A stretch of DNA of 64,000 nt from Anaerolineales bacterium. Its GTDB lineage: Bacteria; Chloroflexota; Anaerolineae; Aggregatilineales; UBA2796. Each line of letters begins with the position of its first letter. The first letter of the stretch is position 1. Positions 17,581-27,856 of this stretch are shown here, piece after piece. Made by a program: the position numbers and the translations under genes. The stretch is from NCBI GenBank assembly GCA_015075625.1, contig JABTTZ010000001.1:62001-126000 (forward strand), given 5' to 3'. The notes under the pieces are model-generated. The model made no database searches. It saw only the letters and a list, made by a program, of their open reading frames with translations, and was not told where the DNA came from.

Positions 17581-19173
17581 ATGCTACATCGTTCGGTGTT
17601 TTACGTTCGTACCGTCCTCATTCTTGCTTTGTTCTTGGGCGGTCTCACGCTGTCGCCAAGAGGGGCGCTGGCACAAGAGACAAATTTGCTCACAAACCCG
17701 GGGTTCGAGGGCGATTATGCTGCCTTTCAGGGCGATGTTAGCCGCCTTGTTGCGCCGGGCTGGTCAGCATGGAACGTCGCCCGCAAGTCTGGAGAGCCAA
17801 GTTGGTCGAACATCACACCCCAATACCTTCCCACAGAGCGTCAGGGGCGGGTGAAGGAAGGCAAACGCGCTCAAGAGCTTTATGAACTCTACGCCATTTA
17901 CACGGCGGGCGTCTTTCAGCAAGTGAACGTTTCGCCCGGCGCAAAACTGAAATTCAGCGCTGAGATCAGCTTTTGGTCAACCGATTTGCTCGACCAGCCC
18001 ACACCAGGGCAGGTGGAGAGCCAGAAACCCGGCGCAGTGAACGCCCAAGTGGGCATTGATCCAATGGGTGGCACGAATGGCGAGAGTACAAGCATTATTT
18101 GGGGCAGCAGCCAAGCCGGATTTTACGACGAGTTTCGCTCCCTAAGCGTTGAAGCGACAGCAGCGGGGGGGACAATCACCGTCTTTGTGCGGGCGATCAC
18201 TCTTGACCCTGTGCGGCGTAACCACACCTATATTGATGCCGCTGTTCTGACGGCAGAAGGTGGGCAAGGGACGCCTGTTGTCAGCCAGCCAACAGCGACG
18301 AACACGCCAACGAATACACCACCGCCAACGACGAGCAGCCCACCCACCGTAACACCCATCCCGCCGACGGTCACGAATACGCCGACCACCGATCCGTTCA
18401 TCCCCACGCGGGAGGGGACGGTACAACCCACCTCGCAAACGCTTATCCCCACCGTGCCGCCTCCCACGGTGCCAGTTTCAACCCCTGGCGGTGGTTTGGA
18501 ATTCCCCGATTTGCCTGGGCGCGTTGAATATACGGTTCAGGCGGGGGATACCGTCAGCGGGATCGCCCAACGCTTCAACACGCGGGGCGACGCAATCATT
18601 GAGTTAAACAACCTTTCCCCAGAGGGCTTGATTCGCGTTGGGCAAAAATTAATCATCCCCATCCCCACGCCGCCCACGCCCACCCGCACGAATACGCCGA
18701 TCCCGCCAACGGCAGCCCCGCCCACCGCCATCCCGCCGACAACAGCGCCGGTTACGCCGGGCGTTGGCGCTGCTCCGGTGGAGGTTGCGACGCTCACCGG
18801 ACCGACGGTGAACGGCATCGGAACGTACATCATGCAGCCCGGCGATACGCTAGAAGCGGTTGCCCGCCGTTACAAGACGACGGTGGCATACCTTGCCGGC
18901 ATCAACGGGATCGTGAATCCGTCACGGTTGGTCATTGGGCAAGTTCTCGCGGTGCCGGGTCCGGGGAATAACCCCCCCGGCGGCACGCCTGCCCCAACGG
19001 TTGTCCCCACCGGACAGCCACAGCCGGGGGCAACGCGCTATACCGTTCAGCCGGGGGATAACTTGTTCCGCATTTCGCTCCGCTTTAACCGGACGATGGA
19101 CGCTATTATGCGGGCAAACGGGATTTTCAACCCGAACCTGATCTACGTTGGGCAGGTGTTGGTCATTCCGTGA
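17581..19173 (+). CDS. Secreted protein with three LysM domains
   Basis: 530 aa from the ATG at 17581, with AAAAGGGGGGC upstream; ATG 17506 is rejected since the true signal peptide (VLILALFLGGLTLSPRGALA) would be buried. Residues 30-230 form a beta-rich, carbohydrate-binding-like domain (TNLLTNPGFEGDY). Thr/Pro linkers then separate three LysM units: YTVQAGDTVSGIAQRF, YIMQPGDTLEAVARRY and YTVQPGDNLFRISLRF, each closing with a VGQxLxIP-like end. LysM binds peptidoglycan or chitin-type glycans, so it is likely wall-attached. It overlaps the DUF192 gene by four bases. Confidence 0.88.
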   Translation: MLHRSVFYVRTVLILALFLGGLTLSPRGALAQETNLLTNPGFEGDYAAFQGDVSRLVAPGWSAWNVARKSGEPSWSNITPQYLPTERQGRVKEGKRAQELYELYAIYTAGVFQQVNVSPGAKLKFSAEISFWSTDLLDQPTPGQVESQKPGAVNAQVGIDPMGGTNGESTSIIWGSSQAGFYDEFRSLSVEATAAGGTITVFVRAITLDPVRRNHTYIDAAVLTAEGGQGTPVVSQPTATNTPTNTPPPTTSSPPTVTPIPPTVTNTPTTDPFIPTREGTVQPTSQTLIPTVPPPTVPVSTPGGGLEFPDLPGRVEYTVQAGDTVSGIAQRFNTRGDAIIELNNLSPEGLIRVGQKLIIPIPTPPTPTRTNTPIPPTAAPPTAIPPTTAPVTPGVGAAPVEVATLTGPTVNGIGTYIMQPGDTLEAVARRYKTTVAYLAGINGIVNPSRLVIGQVLAVPGPGNNPPGGTPAPTVVPTGQPQPGATRYTVQPGDNLFRISLRFNRTMDAIMRANGIFNPNLIYVGQVLVIP

Positions 19174-19538
19174 GCGATACCCGCTACCGCACCGTGCGCC
19201 TCGCCGCCAGCGGCGAGGTGCTGATCGCCCGCGTCGTCTGGGGGACGGATTTCTGGACGAAATTTCGCGGGCTGATGTTTCGCCGTCATCTCCCCATAGA
19301 TGAAGGGGTGATCTTCGTCTATGGGCGGGAGAGTAAGGTTGAAACAAGTATTCACATGTTTTTCATGCGCTTTGAGATTGCCTGTCTGTGGCTGGATAAA
19401 GAAGGGCGTGTGGTTGATATGGTGTTGGCAAAACGCTGGCGTCCGGCTTACGCGCCGCGCACCCCCGCCCAATATGTGTTGGAAGCGCACCCAAGCGTTC
19501 TGGAGCGGGTGAAGGTCGGCGATCTGTTGGCGTGGTGA
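19170..19538 (+). CDS. DUF192 family protein
   Basis: 122 aa from a GTG that overlaps the LysM gene stop (GTGA). Family hallmarks are WTKFRGLMFRRHLP near the N-terminus, an IHMFFMRF(EI) segment where the family has HTFFMRFPID, and the closing VLEAHPSVLERVKVGDLL. DUF192 proteins are usually exported; this one lacks a signal peptide. The molecular role of the family is unknown. Coupling to a LysM protein suggests an envelope connection, but that is inference. Confidence 0.85.
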   Translation: MSDTRYRTVRLAASGEVLIARVVWGTDFWTKFRGLMFRRHLPIDEGVIFVYGRESKVETSIHMFFMRFEIACLWLDKEGRVVDMVLAKRWRPAYAPRTPAQYVLEAHPSVLERVKVGDLLAW

Positions 19539-19571
19539 GCATAGTCAAGAAGCTGAAAAAAGACGAACAAA

Positions 19572-20159
19572 ATGCCGATCCCAACGCTTGACACAGAACG
19601 CCTTCTGATCCGAGAATTCCGCGCTGAAGATGGCGAGGGACGGCGCACCCTGATCGAAGAAGGCTTTGAATCTGCCATTACGCACGAGCAAAACGATACC
19701 TGGCTGCGCTGGATGCTGCTTAACTATCGGGCGTTGGAAAATCTCTACCAGCCGCCCTACGGTGATTACGCAATCACCCTGAAAACGACGGGCGATCTGA
19801 TCGGCGCGGTGGGGCTTGTCCCCTCGGTGATTCCTTGGGGAGTTCTCCCCGCCTTTCGCGTCCCAGAGGAAGCCCCGCATACCCTAATTTCCCCGGAATT
19901 CGGCTTGTTTTGGGTTATTGGCAAGGCGCACCGTCGGCAGGGGTACGCCGCCGAAGCCGCACGGGGGCTGATCACTTACCTGTTTGATGAACTCTCGGTT
20001 CGCCGTGTCATTGCCCAGACTGATCACGCCAACCTTGCCAGCCAAGCTGTGATGCGATCTTTGGGGATGGCAATCTACCATAACCCAGGGGATACCCCCT
20101 TCTGGTTCGAGGTCGTCGGCGTTCTCAACCATCCTAGCCACGCTCATGAGAGGCGCTGA
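19572..20159 (+). CDS. GNAT N-acetyltransferase (RimJ/RimL-like)
   Basis: 195 aa. The opening TLDTERLLIREFRAED and the acetyl-CoA loop GKAHRRQGYAAEAARGLI (near residue 118) followed by AQTDHANLASQAVMRSLGM are typical of RimJ/RimL-type acetyltransferases, which acetylate N-termini or small amines. It begins 33 bp after the DUF192 gene, probably in the same transcript. The substrate is unknown. Confidence 0.85.
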   Translation: MPIPTLDTERLLIREFRAEDGEGRRTLIEEGFESAITHEQNDTWLRWMLLNYRALENLYQPPYGDYAITLKTTGDLIGAVGLVPSVIPWGVLPAFRVPEEAPHTLISPEFGLFWVIGKAHRRQGYAAEAARGLITYLFDELSVRRVIAQTDHANLASQAVMRSLGMAIYHNPGDTPFWFEVVGVLNHPSHAHERR

Positions 20160-20275
20160 CTAAGTAAGGCGTTCCATCACCCCGAATCGGTGACAACCCT
20201 CCCTCTGTTTTTCCGCGTCTTTGGCATAAAATCAAGGTATAGACAATGCACCAACGATCCATGAGGAATTTGCTC

Positions 20276-21592
20276 ATGCCTGATTCAAAACGTCTTTATG
20301 CTGAACGTCTGACAACCCCTGAAACCGCCGTGAGCGTTGTTCAATCGGGGATGCGTGTTTACCACAGCGGAAACTGCTCGGTGCCGCGTGTCCTGAATAA
20401 AGCACTTGCCGCCCGTGCGCCGATGCTAAACAATGTTGAAATCGTCCAAATGCTCAATGTGGGGGGGACGGAATACGCCGCCCCAGAGATGGAAGGGCAT
20501 TTTCGCATCAACGCGCTATTCATCGGCTCAGAGGTGCGCCTTGCCGTGAACGAGTGCCGTGCCGATATGACACCGATCTTCCTCTCTGAAGCCTCGCAGC
20601 TTTTTAGCACAACCTTGCCTATTGATGTGGCGATTATTCAGGTCTCCCCGCCCGATGATCACGGGTATTGTTCTTTTGGGGTAGAGGTTGGTGTCAGCAA
20701 AACAGCGGCGGAACAAGCGCGAATCATCATCGCTGAGATAAATCCGAACATGCCCCGCACGCATGGCGATTCCTTCATCCATGTCAGCAAGTTGACGCAC
20801 ATCGTGGAGGTCTATTACCCAATTCCCGAATTTGAACGTCGCGCCCCAAGCCCTCTTCAGCAGCAAATTGGACAGTACATTGCTGACCTGATCGAAGACG
20901 GAAGCACACTCCAAACCGGCATTGGCGAACTCCCAGATGCGGTGTTGTCATGTCTGGGCGATAAGCAGCATTTGGGTATTCATTCTGAATTGTTCTCTGA
21001 CGGGGTGATCGATTTGATTGAGGCGGGCGTGATCACGAATGAGCGTAAGACGCTCCATCCGGGTAAGCTGATCGCCGGATTCGTCTTGGGATCAAAACGT
21101 CTTTACGATTTCATTCACGATAACCCGATGGTTGAACTGCACCCCACCGAGTATGTGAATGATCCCTTCCGCATTGCCCAAAACCGCCAGATGGTTGCCA
21201 TTAACGCCGCGTTGGAGGTTGATCTGAGTGGGCAGGTATGCGCGGATAGCATCGGACATCGACTCTACAGCGGCGTCGGCGGGCAAGTCGATTTCGTCCG
21301 AGGGGCGGCTCGTTCGGCGGGCGGCAAACCGATTATTGCCATGTCCTCGACAGCAAAAGACGGCACAATCAGCCGTATTGTCCCCATGTTGAAGGCTGGG
21401 GCGGGGGTGGTTACCAGCCGCAACGACGTTCACTATGTCGTTACCGAATATGGTGTGGCATACCTACACGGCAAAACAGTCAAAGATCGCGTCCAAGCGT
21501 TGATCAGCATTGCCCATCCCAATTTCCGTGAAGAATTGGCGGCAAAGGCACGGGAGATGGCATACTTGCCGAAAGCGTATGTAGGCGTCTGA
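20276..21592 (+). CDS. Acetyl-CoA hydrolase/transferase (4-hydroxybutyrate CoA-transferase-like)
   Basis: 438 aa from ATG 20276, with GAGGAA about 8 bases upstream; ATG 20246 is less well placed. It is a class I CoA-transferase of the Cat1/AbfT family. The N-terminal half has VVQSGMRVYHSGNCSVP and SPPDDHGYCSFGVEVG; the second half has LQTGIGELPDAVLS and the catalytic Glu in HSELFSDGVIDL, then SGVGGQVDFVRGA. It exchanges CoA between acetyl-CoA and a carboxylic acid, usual in fermentative or acyl-CoA metabolism. The exact acyl partner cannot be decided from sequence. Confidence 0.88.
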   Translation: MPDSKRLYAERLTTPETAVSVVQSGMRVYHSGNCSVPRVLNKALAARAPMLNNVEIVQMLNVGGTEYAAPEMEGHFRINALFIGSEVRLAVNECRADMTPIFLSEASQLFSTTLPIDVAIIQVSPPDDHGYCSFGVEVGVSKTAAEQARIIIAEINPNMPRTHGDSFIHVSKLTHIVEVYYPIPEFERRAPSPLQQQIGQYIADLIEDGSTLQTGIGELPDAVLSCLGDKQHLGIHSELFSDGVIDLIEAGVITNERKTLHPGKLIAGFVLGSKRLYDFIHDNPMVELHPTEYVNDPFRIAQNRQMVAINAALEVDLSGQVCADSIGHRLYSGVGGQVDFVRGAARSAGGKPIIAMSSTAKDGTISRIVPMLKAGAGVVTSRNDVHYVVTEYGVAYLHGKTVKDRVQALISIAHPNFREELAAKAREMAYLPKAYVGV

Positions 21593-21599
21593 GGTCATT

Positions 21600-23078
21600 T
21601 TGGCGCAGGCACAACAACAACCCAAACCGTTCGTCCGGCGCAACCGCGCCGGACGTGTTGTGATTCTTTTTCTGGTGATATTTGGGGCAGGGATCATCCC
21701 AACGACAGCGCAGACGGACAGCCTCCCCCCGCTCCCTGATGCGGCACTCCTCGCTGATCCCGTTTTTGCCCGCCCTGGATTTGCCGAGGTAGCAATACCC
21801 TACCTCAACCGAACGCGCTATCGCTTGGCGCTTTCCGTCGATCCCGTTCGCGGAAGGATCGCAGGACGAGCAGAGGTTATTTTCGTCAACCACAGCGGTG
21901 TCCCCCTCAGCAATGTCATATTCCGGCTCTACCCCAACCATCCCACACACGGGGCGCGGACGATGACCATTCAGAGCGTCACCCTTGATGGCAGCCCCAC
22001 CAGTGGGCAAACGCTTGACTCCGATCAGACCATCTACGAGATACGCTTGGCTGTTCCTCTTGCAGTGGGGGGGACGGCAATCTTTCTGTTTGACTACACA
22101 ATCACCCTGCCTGGCGCGGGCTTTTTCTATGTTTCTGAGCCGTTTCCGATGGTTGCCGTCTACGATTCGAGCGGCTGGCGCACCGAGGTGGCGACGAATG
22201 GGCTGGATTACGCCTACAGTGAGTCGGCGCTCTATGCGGTGAACCTTCGCGCCCCCACCGATGTGAATACATGGTTTGTAGGGCAGTTGAAAGCATCACA
22301 ACCCTACGAGGATGGCACATCAACCTACACGATTGTGACCGGACCCGTCCGCAACTTCATCCTGATTCAGGCGCGGGGATGGGGATCCTTTGAACTTAGC
22401 GGGGGTCCTGTACCGGTGCGCGTCCTTTATGCCGGAAACCAAGAAACCGCTCAACAGATTGCCACCATTGCGCGGGATGTGTTCACCTTTTTCGAGGCAA
22501 ATTTTGGCGGCTATCCCTACGCTGGGTTTGACGTGGTGATCATGCGCTTTCCAAGCGGCGGCGAGGAATACCCAGGGCTGGTGTTCATCAACAATGAACG
22601 CAATGCCGCCTATTGGCGCTTCATCGCCGCGCACGAGGTTGCCCATCAGTGGTTCTATGGCATTGCGGGCAATGATACCCTTCGCCATGCGTGGCTGGAT
22701 GAAAGCCTTGCCCAGATTGCCGGCTACCTGTTTTACCTAAAAACAGAGTATGCCGGGGCAGGCAGCGCAGCGACCTATTGGCAAAGCATCCTCACGTGGT
22801 ACAACCGGATTGTCACCGTTCGTCCGATTGATACGCCGCTTGACCAGTACCGCGATTTCGCTGACTACATGAGTACCACCTATGGCGGGGGCGCGGTTTT
22901 TCTGCGGGATTTGGCAGAGCATATGGGCGTGGACGCCTTCATCGATGGACTGCGCGACTATGTGCGGGAGGTCAATTTGGGCATCGGCACTCCCTGTCAG
23001 TTTTACGGGGCAATGCAGCGCCAAATAGGGATCGATCTGCGGGAGATGTTCGCCGCACGGGTGGGGATCACCTGTTAA
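21600..23078 (+). CDS. M1 family metallopeptidase, secreted or membrane-anchored
   Basis: 492 aa from a TTG with GAGG six bases upstream. An N-terminal hydrophobic segment (VVILFLVIFGAGIIPTTAQ) is a signal peptide or anchor. A beta-sandwich domain (YRLALSVDPVRGRIAGRAEV) leads to a gluzincin catalytic domain with GGEEYPGLVF in place of GAMEN, the zinc motif HEVAHQWFYG (near residue 345) and the downstream Glu in WLDESLAQ. The large C-terminal helical domain of classic aminopeptidase N is absent, as in short bacterial M1 forms. It should be active outside the cell. Confidence 0.88.
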   Translation: MAQAQQQPKPFVRRNRAGRVVILFLVIFGAGIIPTTAQTDSLPPLPDAALLADPVFARPGFAEVAIPYLNRTRYRLALSVDPVRGRIAGRAEVIFVNHSGVPLSNVIFRLYPNHPTHGARTMTIQSVTLDGSPTSGQTLDSDQTIYEIRLAVPLAVGGTAIFLFDYTITLPGAGFFYVSEPFPMVAVYDSSGWRTEVATNGLDYAYSESALYAVNLRAPTDVNTWFVGQLKASQPYEDGTSTYTIVTGPVRNFILIQARGWGSFELSGGPVPVRVLYAGNQETAQQIATIARDVFTFFEANFGGYPYAGFDVVIMRFPSGGEEYPGLVFINNERNAAYWRFIAAHEVAHQWFYGIAGNDTLRHAWLDESLAQIAGYLFYLKTEYAGAGSAATYWQSILTWYNRIVTVRPIDTPLDQYRDFADYMSTTYGGGAVFLRDLAEHMGVDAFIDGLRDYVREVNLGIGTPCQFYGAMQRQIGIDLREMFAARVGITC

Positions 23079-23083
23079 CCCCC

Positions 23084-24280
23084 ATGTCGGAAACAGACTC
23101 CTTTCAGCGCAACCTGAGCCTTCTCCGTTGGCTGAATTTTCTAAGTGATTTTCGCCTGTATACGCCCGTCGCCATTGTCTATTTTTCAACGGTGGCGGGA
23201 TCGTTCGCCCTCGGCATGAGCATTTTCTCCATGATTATGCTCGCCGGAGCCTTTTTTGAAGTCCCCACAGGCATCCTTTCGGATCGGGTTGGGCGGCGTT
23301 GGACGGCATGTTTTGGGGCGCTTGCCAGCATGGGTGGTGTCCTGTGTTATGCGCTCGGCAGCGCCTACCTGATCCTTCTGGTAGGGGCTGTGTTGGAGGG
23401 GCTGGCGCGGGCGTTTTTCAGCGGCAACAACGACGCCCTGCTTTACGACACCCTCGCTGAAAGCGGGCAAGAAACCACCTTTCAAACATGGCATGGGAAA
23501 GTGAGCGCCATGTATCAGATGGCGTTGGGTGTCTCGGCGCTGATCGGCGGTGTGTTGGCGGGCATTTCCCTTGCAGCGACGTTCTGGCTAACCGTGATTC
23601 CGCAAGCGCTGTGCGTTGTGGTCACCCTTCGTCTTGTTGAGCCAAAGGTAGCGAAACGCCATACCACATCTCCCTTTGCCCATTTGGGGGAGGCAATCGC
23701 CGCGTTTAGGGCAAACCCTCGTCTGCGGGCGGTCAGTTTGGCGTCGATTCTCGGGTTTGCCTTGGGGGAGACGGCACATCAATTCCGCCCGGCGCTCTAT
23801 GCGCGGCTGCTGCCGGAGTGGGCGATTGGCGCAGCGCGGACGACGGCACATGCGGCGGCGGCGAGCAGTTTTTACTTCGCAGGCGGGTTGATTGCCCGTT
23901 TTGGGGCATACCGCATCCTGATCACAGGGATCATTCTGAATGCCGTGATGACGCTCACCGCGCTGCTCTTTCAGGGGACGCTCTCCCCGTTCCTGATCAG
24001 CAGCACCTCCATCTTCTTCGGGGTAAGTATGGTCGCCACAACGGGACTCAAACAGCGTGAATTCACCGATGCGCAGCGGGCGACCATGGGATCGTTGAAT
24101 GCCTTTGCGGGGAGCATCGTCATGGCGCTAGCTGCCTTTGCTGCCGGGGTGGTGGCAGACCGCATCGGGGTGACGGCGACCTTGATCGGGATTGAATTGC
24201 TTGCCATTGGAATCATCGCTCTGTATCGGCGGGCATTTGTTGTTGGGGGTGAACCCCGCCCCCCCGTGATACCCTCTTAG
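23084..24280 (+). CDS. MFS transporter
   Basis: 398 aa with about twelve hydrophobic segments. The loop between helices 2 and 3 carries the MFS signature as EVPTGILSDRVGRRW, and helix 4 follows with VLEGLARAFFSGNNDALLYD. A charged central loop (VEPKVAKRHTTSPFAHLGEA) divides the two halves. It looks like a drug/solute exporter of the type annotated as multidrug MFS, but substrate and direction are unknown. It begins six bases after the M1 peptidase stop and is the last gene before the defence-type locus. Confidence 0.88.
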   Translation: MSETDSFQRNLSLLRWLNFLSDFRLYTPVAIVYFSTVAGSFALGMSIFSMIMLAGAFFEVPTGILSDRVGRRWTACFGALASMGGVLCYALGSAYLILLVGAVLEGLARAFFSGNNDALLYDTLAESGQETTFQTWHGKVSAMYQMALGVSALIGGVLAGISLAATFWLTVIPQALCVVVTLRLVEPKVAKRHTTSPFAHLGEAIAAFRANPRLRAVSLASILGFALGETAHQFRPALYARLLPEWAIGAARTTAHAAAASSFYFAGGLIARFGAYRILITGIILNAVMTLTALLFQGTLSPFLISSTSIFFGVSMVATTGLKQREFTDAQRATMGSLNAFAGSIVMALAAFAAGVVADRIGVTATLIGIELLAIGIIALYRRAFVVGGEPRPPVIPS

Positions 24281-24361
24281 AATGACGTCAACGCTACCCA
24301 ACACGGGGCAACCATGTTGTGGTATAGGGGTCAACAGCCAAAGTAGATTGAAGAGATACCT

Positions 24362-27300
24362 ATGGCTCAACTCGAACAGTTGCAACGCAGTATTCAGGTA
24401 AACGGTATTGTCCCACAACAAACAGTCACTCTGATTGATGTGGAGTGGAGCGGCTTGAATGCCGTGACGGTGGTCTATCGTCGCAGTGATGGCAAAGTGG
24501 GCGATACGCTACTCTATCGGGAAAATGAAGCGGAACTGGAGATTGTCCAAGCCGAACGGCTCTGGGCGTTCGACGTGGATGGGGCGCGGCTGCGTCTGGT
24601 TTCGGAAGCCTATCGCATTCACCTCGCTCATCTGTTTGATCCGATTCTGGCTGTCCATACCTCGTTGATTGAGCCACTACCGCACCAGATCACCGCTGTG
24701 TACGACGAAATGCTCACCCGCCAACCGCTGCGCTTTTTGCTGGCAGATGATCCCGGTGCCGGTAAGACCATCATGGCAGGATTATTGGTGCGTGAGTTGG
24801 TCGTGCGCGGGGACGTGCGGCGCTGCCTGATCTGCACGCCGGGCAGCCTAACCGAACAGTGGCAAGATGAACTCTGGGCGAAATTTCAGCTTGATTTCAC
24901 GATCATGACCCGTGACATGGCGGAAACCTCGCGGAGCGGAAATCCCTTTGCCGATCACGACCTCGTGATTGTCCGGCTCGACCAGTTAAGCCGCAGTGAC
25001 GAATTGCAGGCGAGACTTCAACAAACCGATTGGGATTTGGTGATCTGCGACGAAGCTCATAAGATGTCAGCATCGTTCTTCGGCGGCGATCTGAAGGAGA
25101 CGAAGCGCTACCGGCTGGGAAAGCTGTTGGGCAAAGTGACGCGCCACTTCTTGCTAATGACCGCCACACCGCATAACGGTAAGGAAGAAGATTTCCAGTT
25201 GTTCCTCGCGCTGCTGGATGCAGATCGCTTCGAGGGGCGTTTCCGCGATGGGGTGCATCAGGTGGATGCCTCCGACCTGATGCGGCGCATGGTCAAGGAG
25301 AAGTTGCTGAAGTTCGACGGCAAGCCCTTATTTCCAGAGCGCAAAGCCTACACGGTCAATTACACGCTCTCGCCCGAAGAAGATGTGCTGTATGAGGCGG
25401 TGACAGAATACGTCCGCCAGGAATTCAACCGGGCAGAACAGCTTGAAAACGATGGGCGTAAAGGAACAGTCGGTTTCGCGCTGACCATTCTCCAGCGGCG
25501 GCTGGCATCGTCGCCGGAAGCCATCTACCAATCGCTGAAACGCCGCCGCGAACGTCTGGAAAAGCGCTTGAAAGAAATTCAGCTAACCCGCCAGCAAATT
25601 GTTACGAATGAGTCCGTTTATGATGCTGATTACTGGGACGATTTTGAGGACGCACCGGATGCGGAAATCGAAGCTCTCGAAGCCGAGTTGATAGACAGTG
25701 CCACCGCTGCCCGAACGGTAGAAGAACTCGAAACGGAAATCATCAGCCTTCGCGATCTTGAAACGCAGGCGCTGCGTGTGCGGCGCAGTGGTCATGACCG
25801 CAAGTGGAACGAACTGCTCAAGCTGCTGCAAGACACACCGGAAATGCAGCGCTTACAAGGCGGACAACGCAAGCTGGTGATCTTCACCGAACACCGCGAC
25901 ACCTTGAATTACCTGCTGAATCGGCTGTCTACCCAGATTGGACGCGCCGAAGCGATTGTCACCATTCATGGAGGTATCCGGCGTGAAGACCGCCGTGATG
26001 TGGAAGACCGCTTTCGCAATGATCCTGACGTGTTGATCCTTCTGGCGACGGATGCGGCGGGCGAGGGCATCAACCTGCAACGCGCACACCTAATGGTCAA
26101 CTACGATTTGCCCTGGAATCCGAACCGCCTTGAGCAGCGTTTTGGGCGTATTCACCGCATTGGACAGGCCGAGGTTTGCCATCTGTGGAATCTCGTTGCT
26201 GGCGAAACCCGCGAGGGCGCGGTTTACCAACGTTTGCTCAAGAAGTTGGAGGCTGAACGTCATGCGCTGGATGGGCAGGTCTTTGACGTACTGGGGAAGC
26301 TGTTTCAGGAGACACCGCTGCGAAAATTGCTGGTGGATGCGGTGCGCTATGGCGACGATCCAGCGGTTCGCGCCCGTTTAGAACAGGCGGTAGATAACGC
26401 CACAGACCGTGAACGGGTACGCGATCTGCTGGAACACCAATCGCTGGTGACGAACAGTATGGATGTCAGCCAAGTTATGCGCATCCGCGAAGAGATGGAA
26501 CGGGCAGCAGCTCGCCGCTTGCAGCCGTTCTACATCAAAGCCTATTTCTTACAGGCATTTGAATACTTTGGCGGCACGATCCATGAGCGCGAAAGCGGGC
26601 GTTACACGATTAACAATGTGCCCGCCATCATCCGCAACCATGCGAAGGAACGCGGATTCGGCGCTGTTTTGCCCAAATATGAGCGCATCTGTTTTGAGAA
26701 AGCGTTGATTCATCTGCCGGACAAGCTACCAGCGACCTTTGTCTGTCCCGGGCACCCGCTGCTCGATGCGACGATCAGCCTGATGCTGGTACGCGAACGA
26801 GACACCCTCAAACATGGCGGGATATTGGTCGATGAAACCGACCCCGGTCAGACGCTGCGCATCCTGTTCTACTTGGAGCAGGCAATTCAGGATGCCACGC
26901 CGATGAAGTCCGGTGAACAGCGCACCATCTCCCGCGAAGTCCATTTTGTGGAGATTGACAGCGCGGGTAACGTGCGCGAAGCCGGAGGCGCACCGTATTT
27001 GGACTATCGCCCATCTACGCCTGATGAAATGGCGCAGATTAGGCATCTGCTCGACCACGATTGGTTGAAGGGTGAGAACCTCGAACGCCGTGCGGCAGAT
27101 TATGCTGTCGAACATCTCGTCCCGCCCCATCTGAAACGGGTACAAGCGCGGCGACTTGAACTGATCGACAAAACCGAGGCGGCGGTGCGGGAACGCCTGA
27201 CGAAAGAAATCAACTATTGGGATGCGCGTACTAATGAACTCCGCGCCCAAGAGCAAGCGGGAAAAATGAATGCCAGAGTGAACAGCGCACGCGCTCAGGA

Positions 27301-27856
27301 ACGGGCAGAACGGCTGGCGGAGCGCCTGGAACAGCGTAAGATGCAGCTTGCACAGGAGCGCCAGATTTCCGCCGCGCGGCCCATCGTCGTCGGTGGGGCA
27401 TTGATTATCCCGATTGGCTTGCTGCTGGGTGAGAACACACCGCCGGAAATTCTTGATCGCCGCATCACCGAGCAAATCGCCATGCGTGCCGTGATGGACG
27501 CCGAAGTTGCGCTGGGAAATCATCCCCGTGATGTGAGCGCCCAGAATCTTGGCTATGACATCGAAAGCCGTGACGGGCAGACCGGACGGCTCCGATTCAT
27601 CGAAGTAAAAGGGCGACGCGCCGGTGCAGAGACCGTCACCCTCACGTATAATGAATTGTATCGAGCGTTGAACAGTCCCGAAGCCTTCATACTGGCGCTG
27701 GTGGAGGTTGAATCCGTAGGGGCAACACGTGAGTTGCCCGCAGGCAAACAGCCGCGATATGTGCGAAACTATCCGTTCCGCGAACCCGATCCGCTGGCAT
27801 TCAGCGTCAATTTCAATCTCAGAGAACTGCTGAGTATGAGTGAGGAGCCGAACTGA
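24362..27856 (+). CDS. SNF2-family helicase with C-terminal DUF3883-like domain
   Basis: 1164 aa. Superfamily 2 ATPase: Walker A in DDPGAGKTIMAG (about 127-138), D230-E-A-H, motif III in LLMTATPHNGKEEDF, and a C-terminal lobe ending ATDAAGEGINLQRAHLMVNY and EQRFGRIHRIGQ (about 590). A middle coiled coil (485-560) and a second coiled coil (about 945-1005) surround an uncharacterised region. The end (about 1040-1125: NLGYDIESRDG, RFIEVKGRRA) is a DUF3883-like nuclease-related fold. Such helicases occur next to DUF1156 methylases and DUF499 ATPases in defence islands, as here. Its stop overlaps the next ATG by one base. Confidence 0.92.
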   Translation: MAQLEQLQRSIQVNGIVPQQTVTLIDVEWSGLNAVTVVYRRSDGKVGDTLLYRENEAELEIVQAERLWAFDVDGARLRLVSEAYRIHLAHLFDPILAVHTSLIEPLPHQITAVYDEMLTRQPLRFLLADDPGAGKTIMAGLLVRELVVRGDVRRCLICTPGSLTEQWQDELWAKFQLDFTIMTRDMAETSRSGNPFADHDLVIVRLDQLSRSDELQARLQQTDWDLVICDEAHKMSASFFGGDLKETKRYRLGKLLGKVTRHFLLMTATPHNGKEEDFQLFLALLDADRFEGRFRDGVHQVDASDLMRRMVKEKLLKFDGKPLFPERKAYTVNYTLSPEEDVLYEAVTEYVRQEFNRAEQLENDGRKGTVGFALTILQRRLASSPEAIYQSLKRRRERLEKRLKEIQLTRQQIVTNESVYDADYWDDFEDAPDAEIEALEAELIDSATAARTVEELETEIISLRDLETQALRVRRSGHDRKWNELLKLLQDTPEMQRLQGGQRKLVIFTEHRDTLNYLLNRLSTQIGRAEAIVTIHGGIRREDRRDVEDRFRNDPDVLILLATDAAGEGINLQRAHLMVNYDLPWNPNRLEQRFGRIHRIGQAEVCHLWNLVAGETREGAVYQRLLKKLEAERHALDGQVFDVLGKLFQETPLRKLLVDAVRYGDDPAVRARLEQAVDNATDRERVRDLLEHQSLVTNSMDVSQVMRIREEMERAAARRLQPFYIKAYFLQAFEYFGGTIHERESGRYTINNVPAIIRNHAKERGFGAVLPKYERICFEKALIHLPDKLPATFVCPGHPLLDATISLMLVRERDTLKHGGILVDETDPGQTLRILFYLEQAIQDATPMKSGEQRTISREVHFVEIDSAGNVREAGGAPYLDYRPSTPDEMAQIRHLLDHDWLKGENLERRAADYAVEHLVPPHLKRVQARRLELIDKTEAAVRERLTKEINYWDARTNELRAQEQAGKMNARVNSARAQERAERLAERLEQRKMQLAQERQISAARPIVVGGALIIPIGLLLGENTPPEILDRRITEQIAMRAVMDAEVALGNHPRDVSAQNLGYDIESRDGQTGRLRFIEVKGRRAGAETVTLTYNELYRALNSPEAFILALVEVESVGATRELPAGKQPRYVRNYPFREPDPLAFSVNFNLRELLSMSEEPN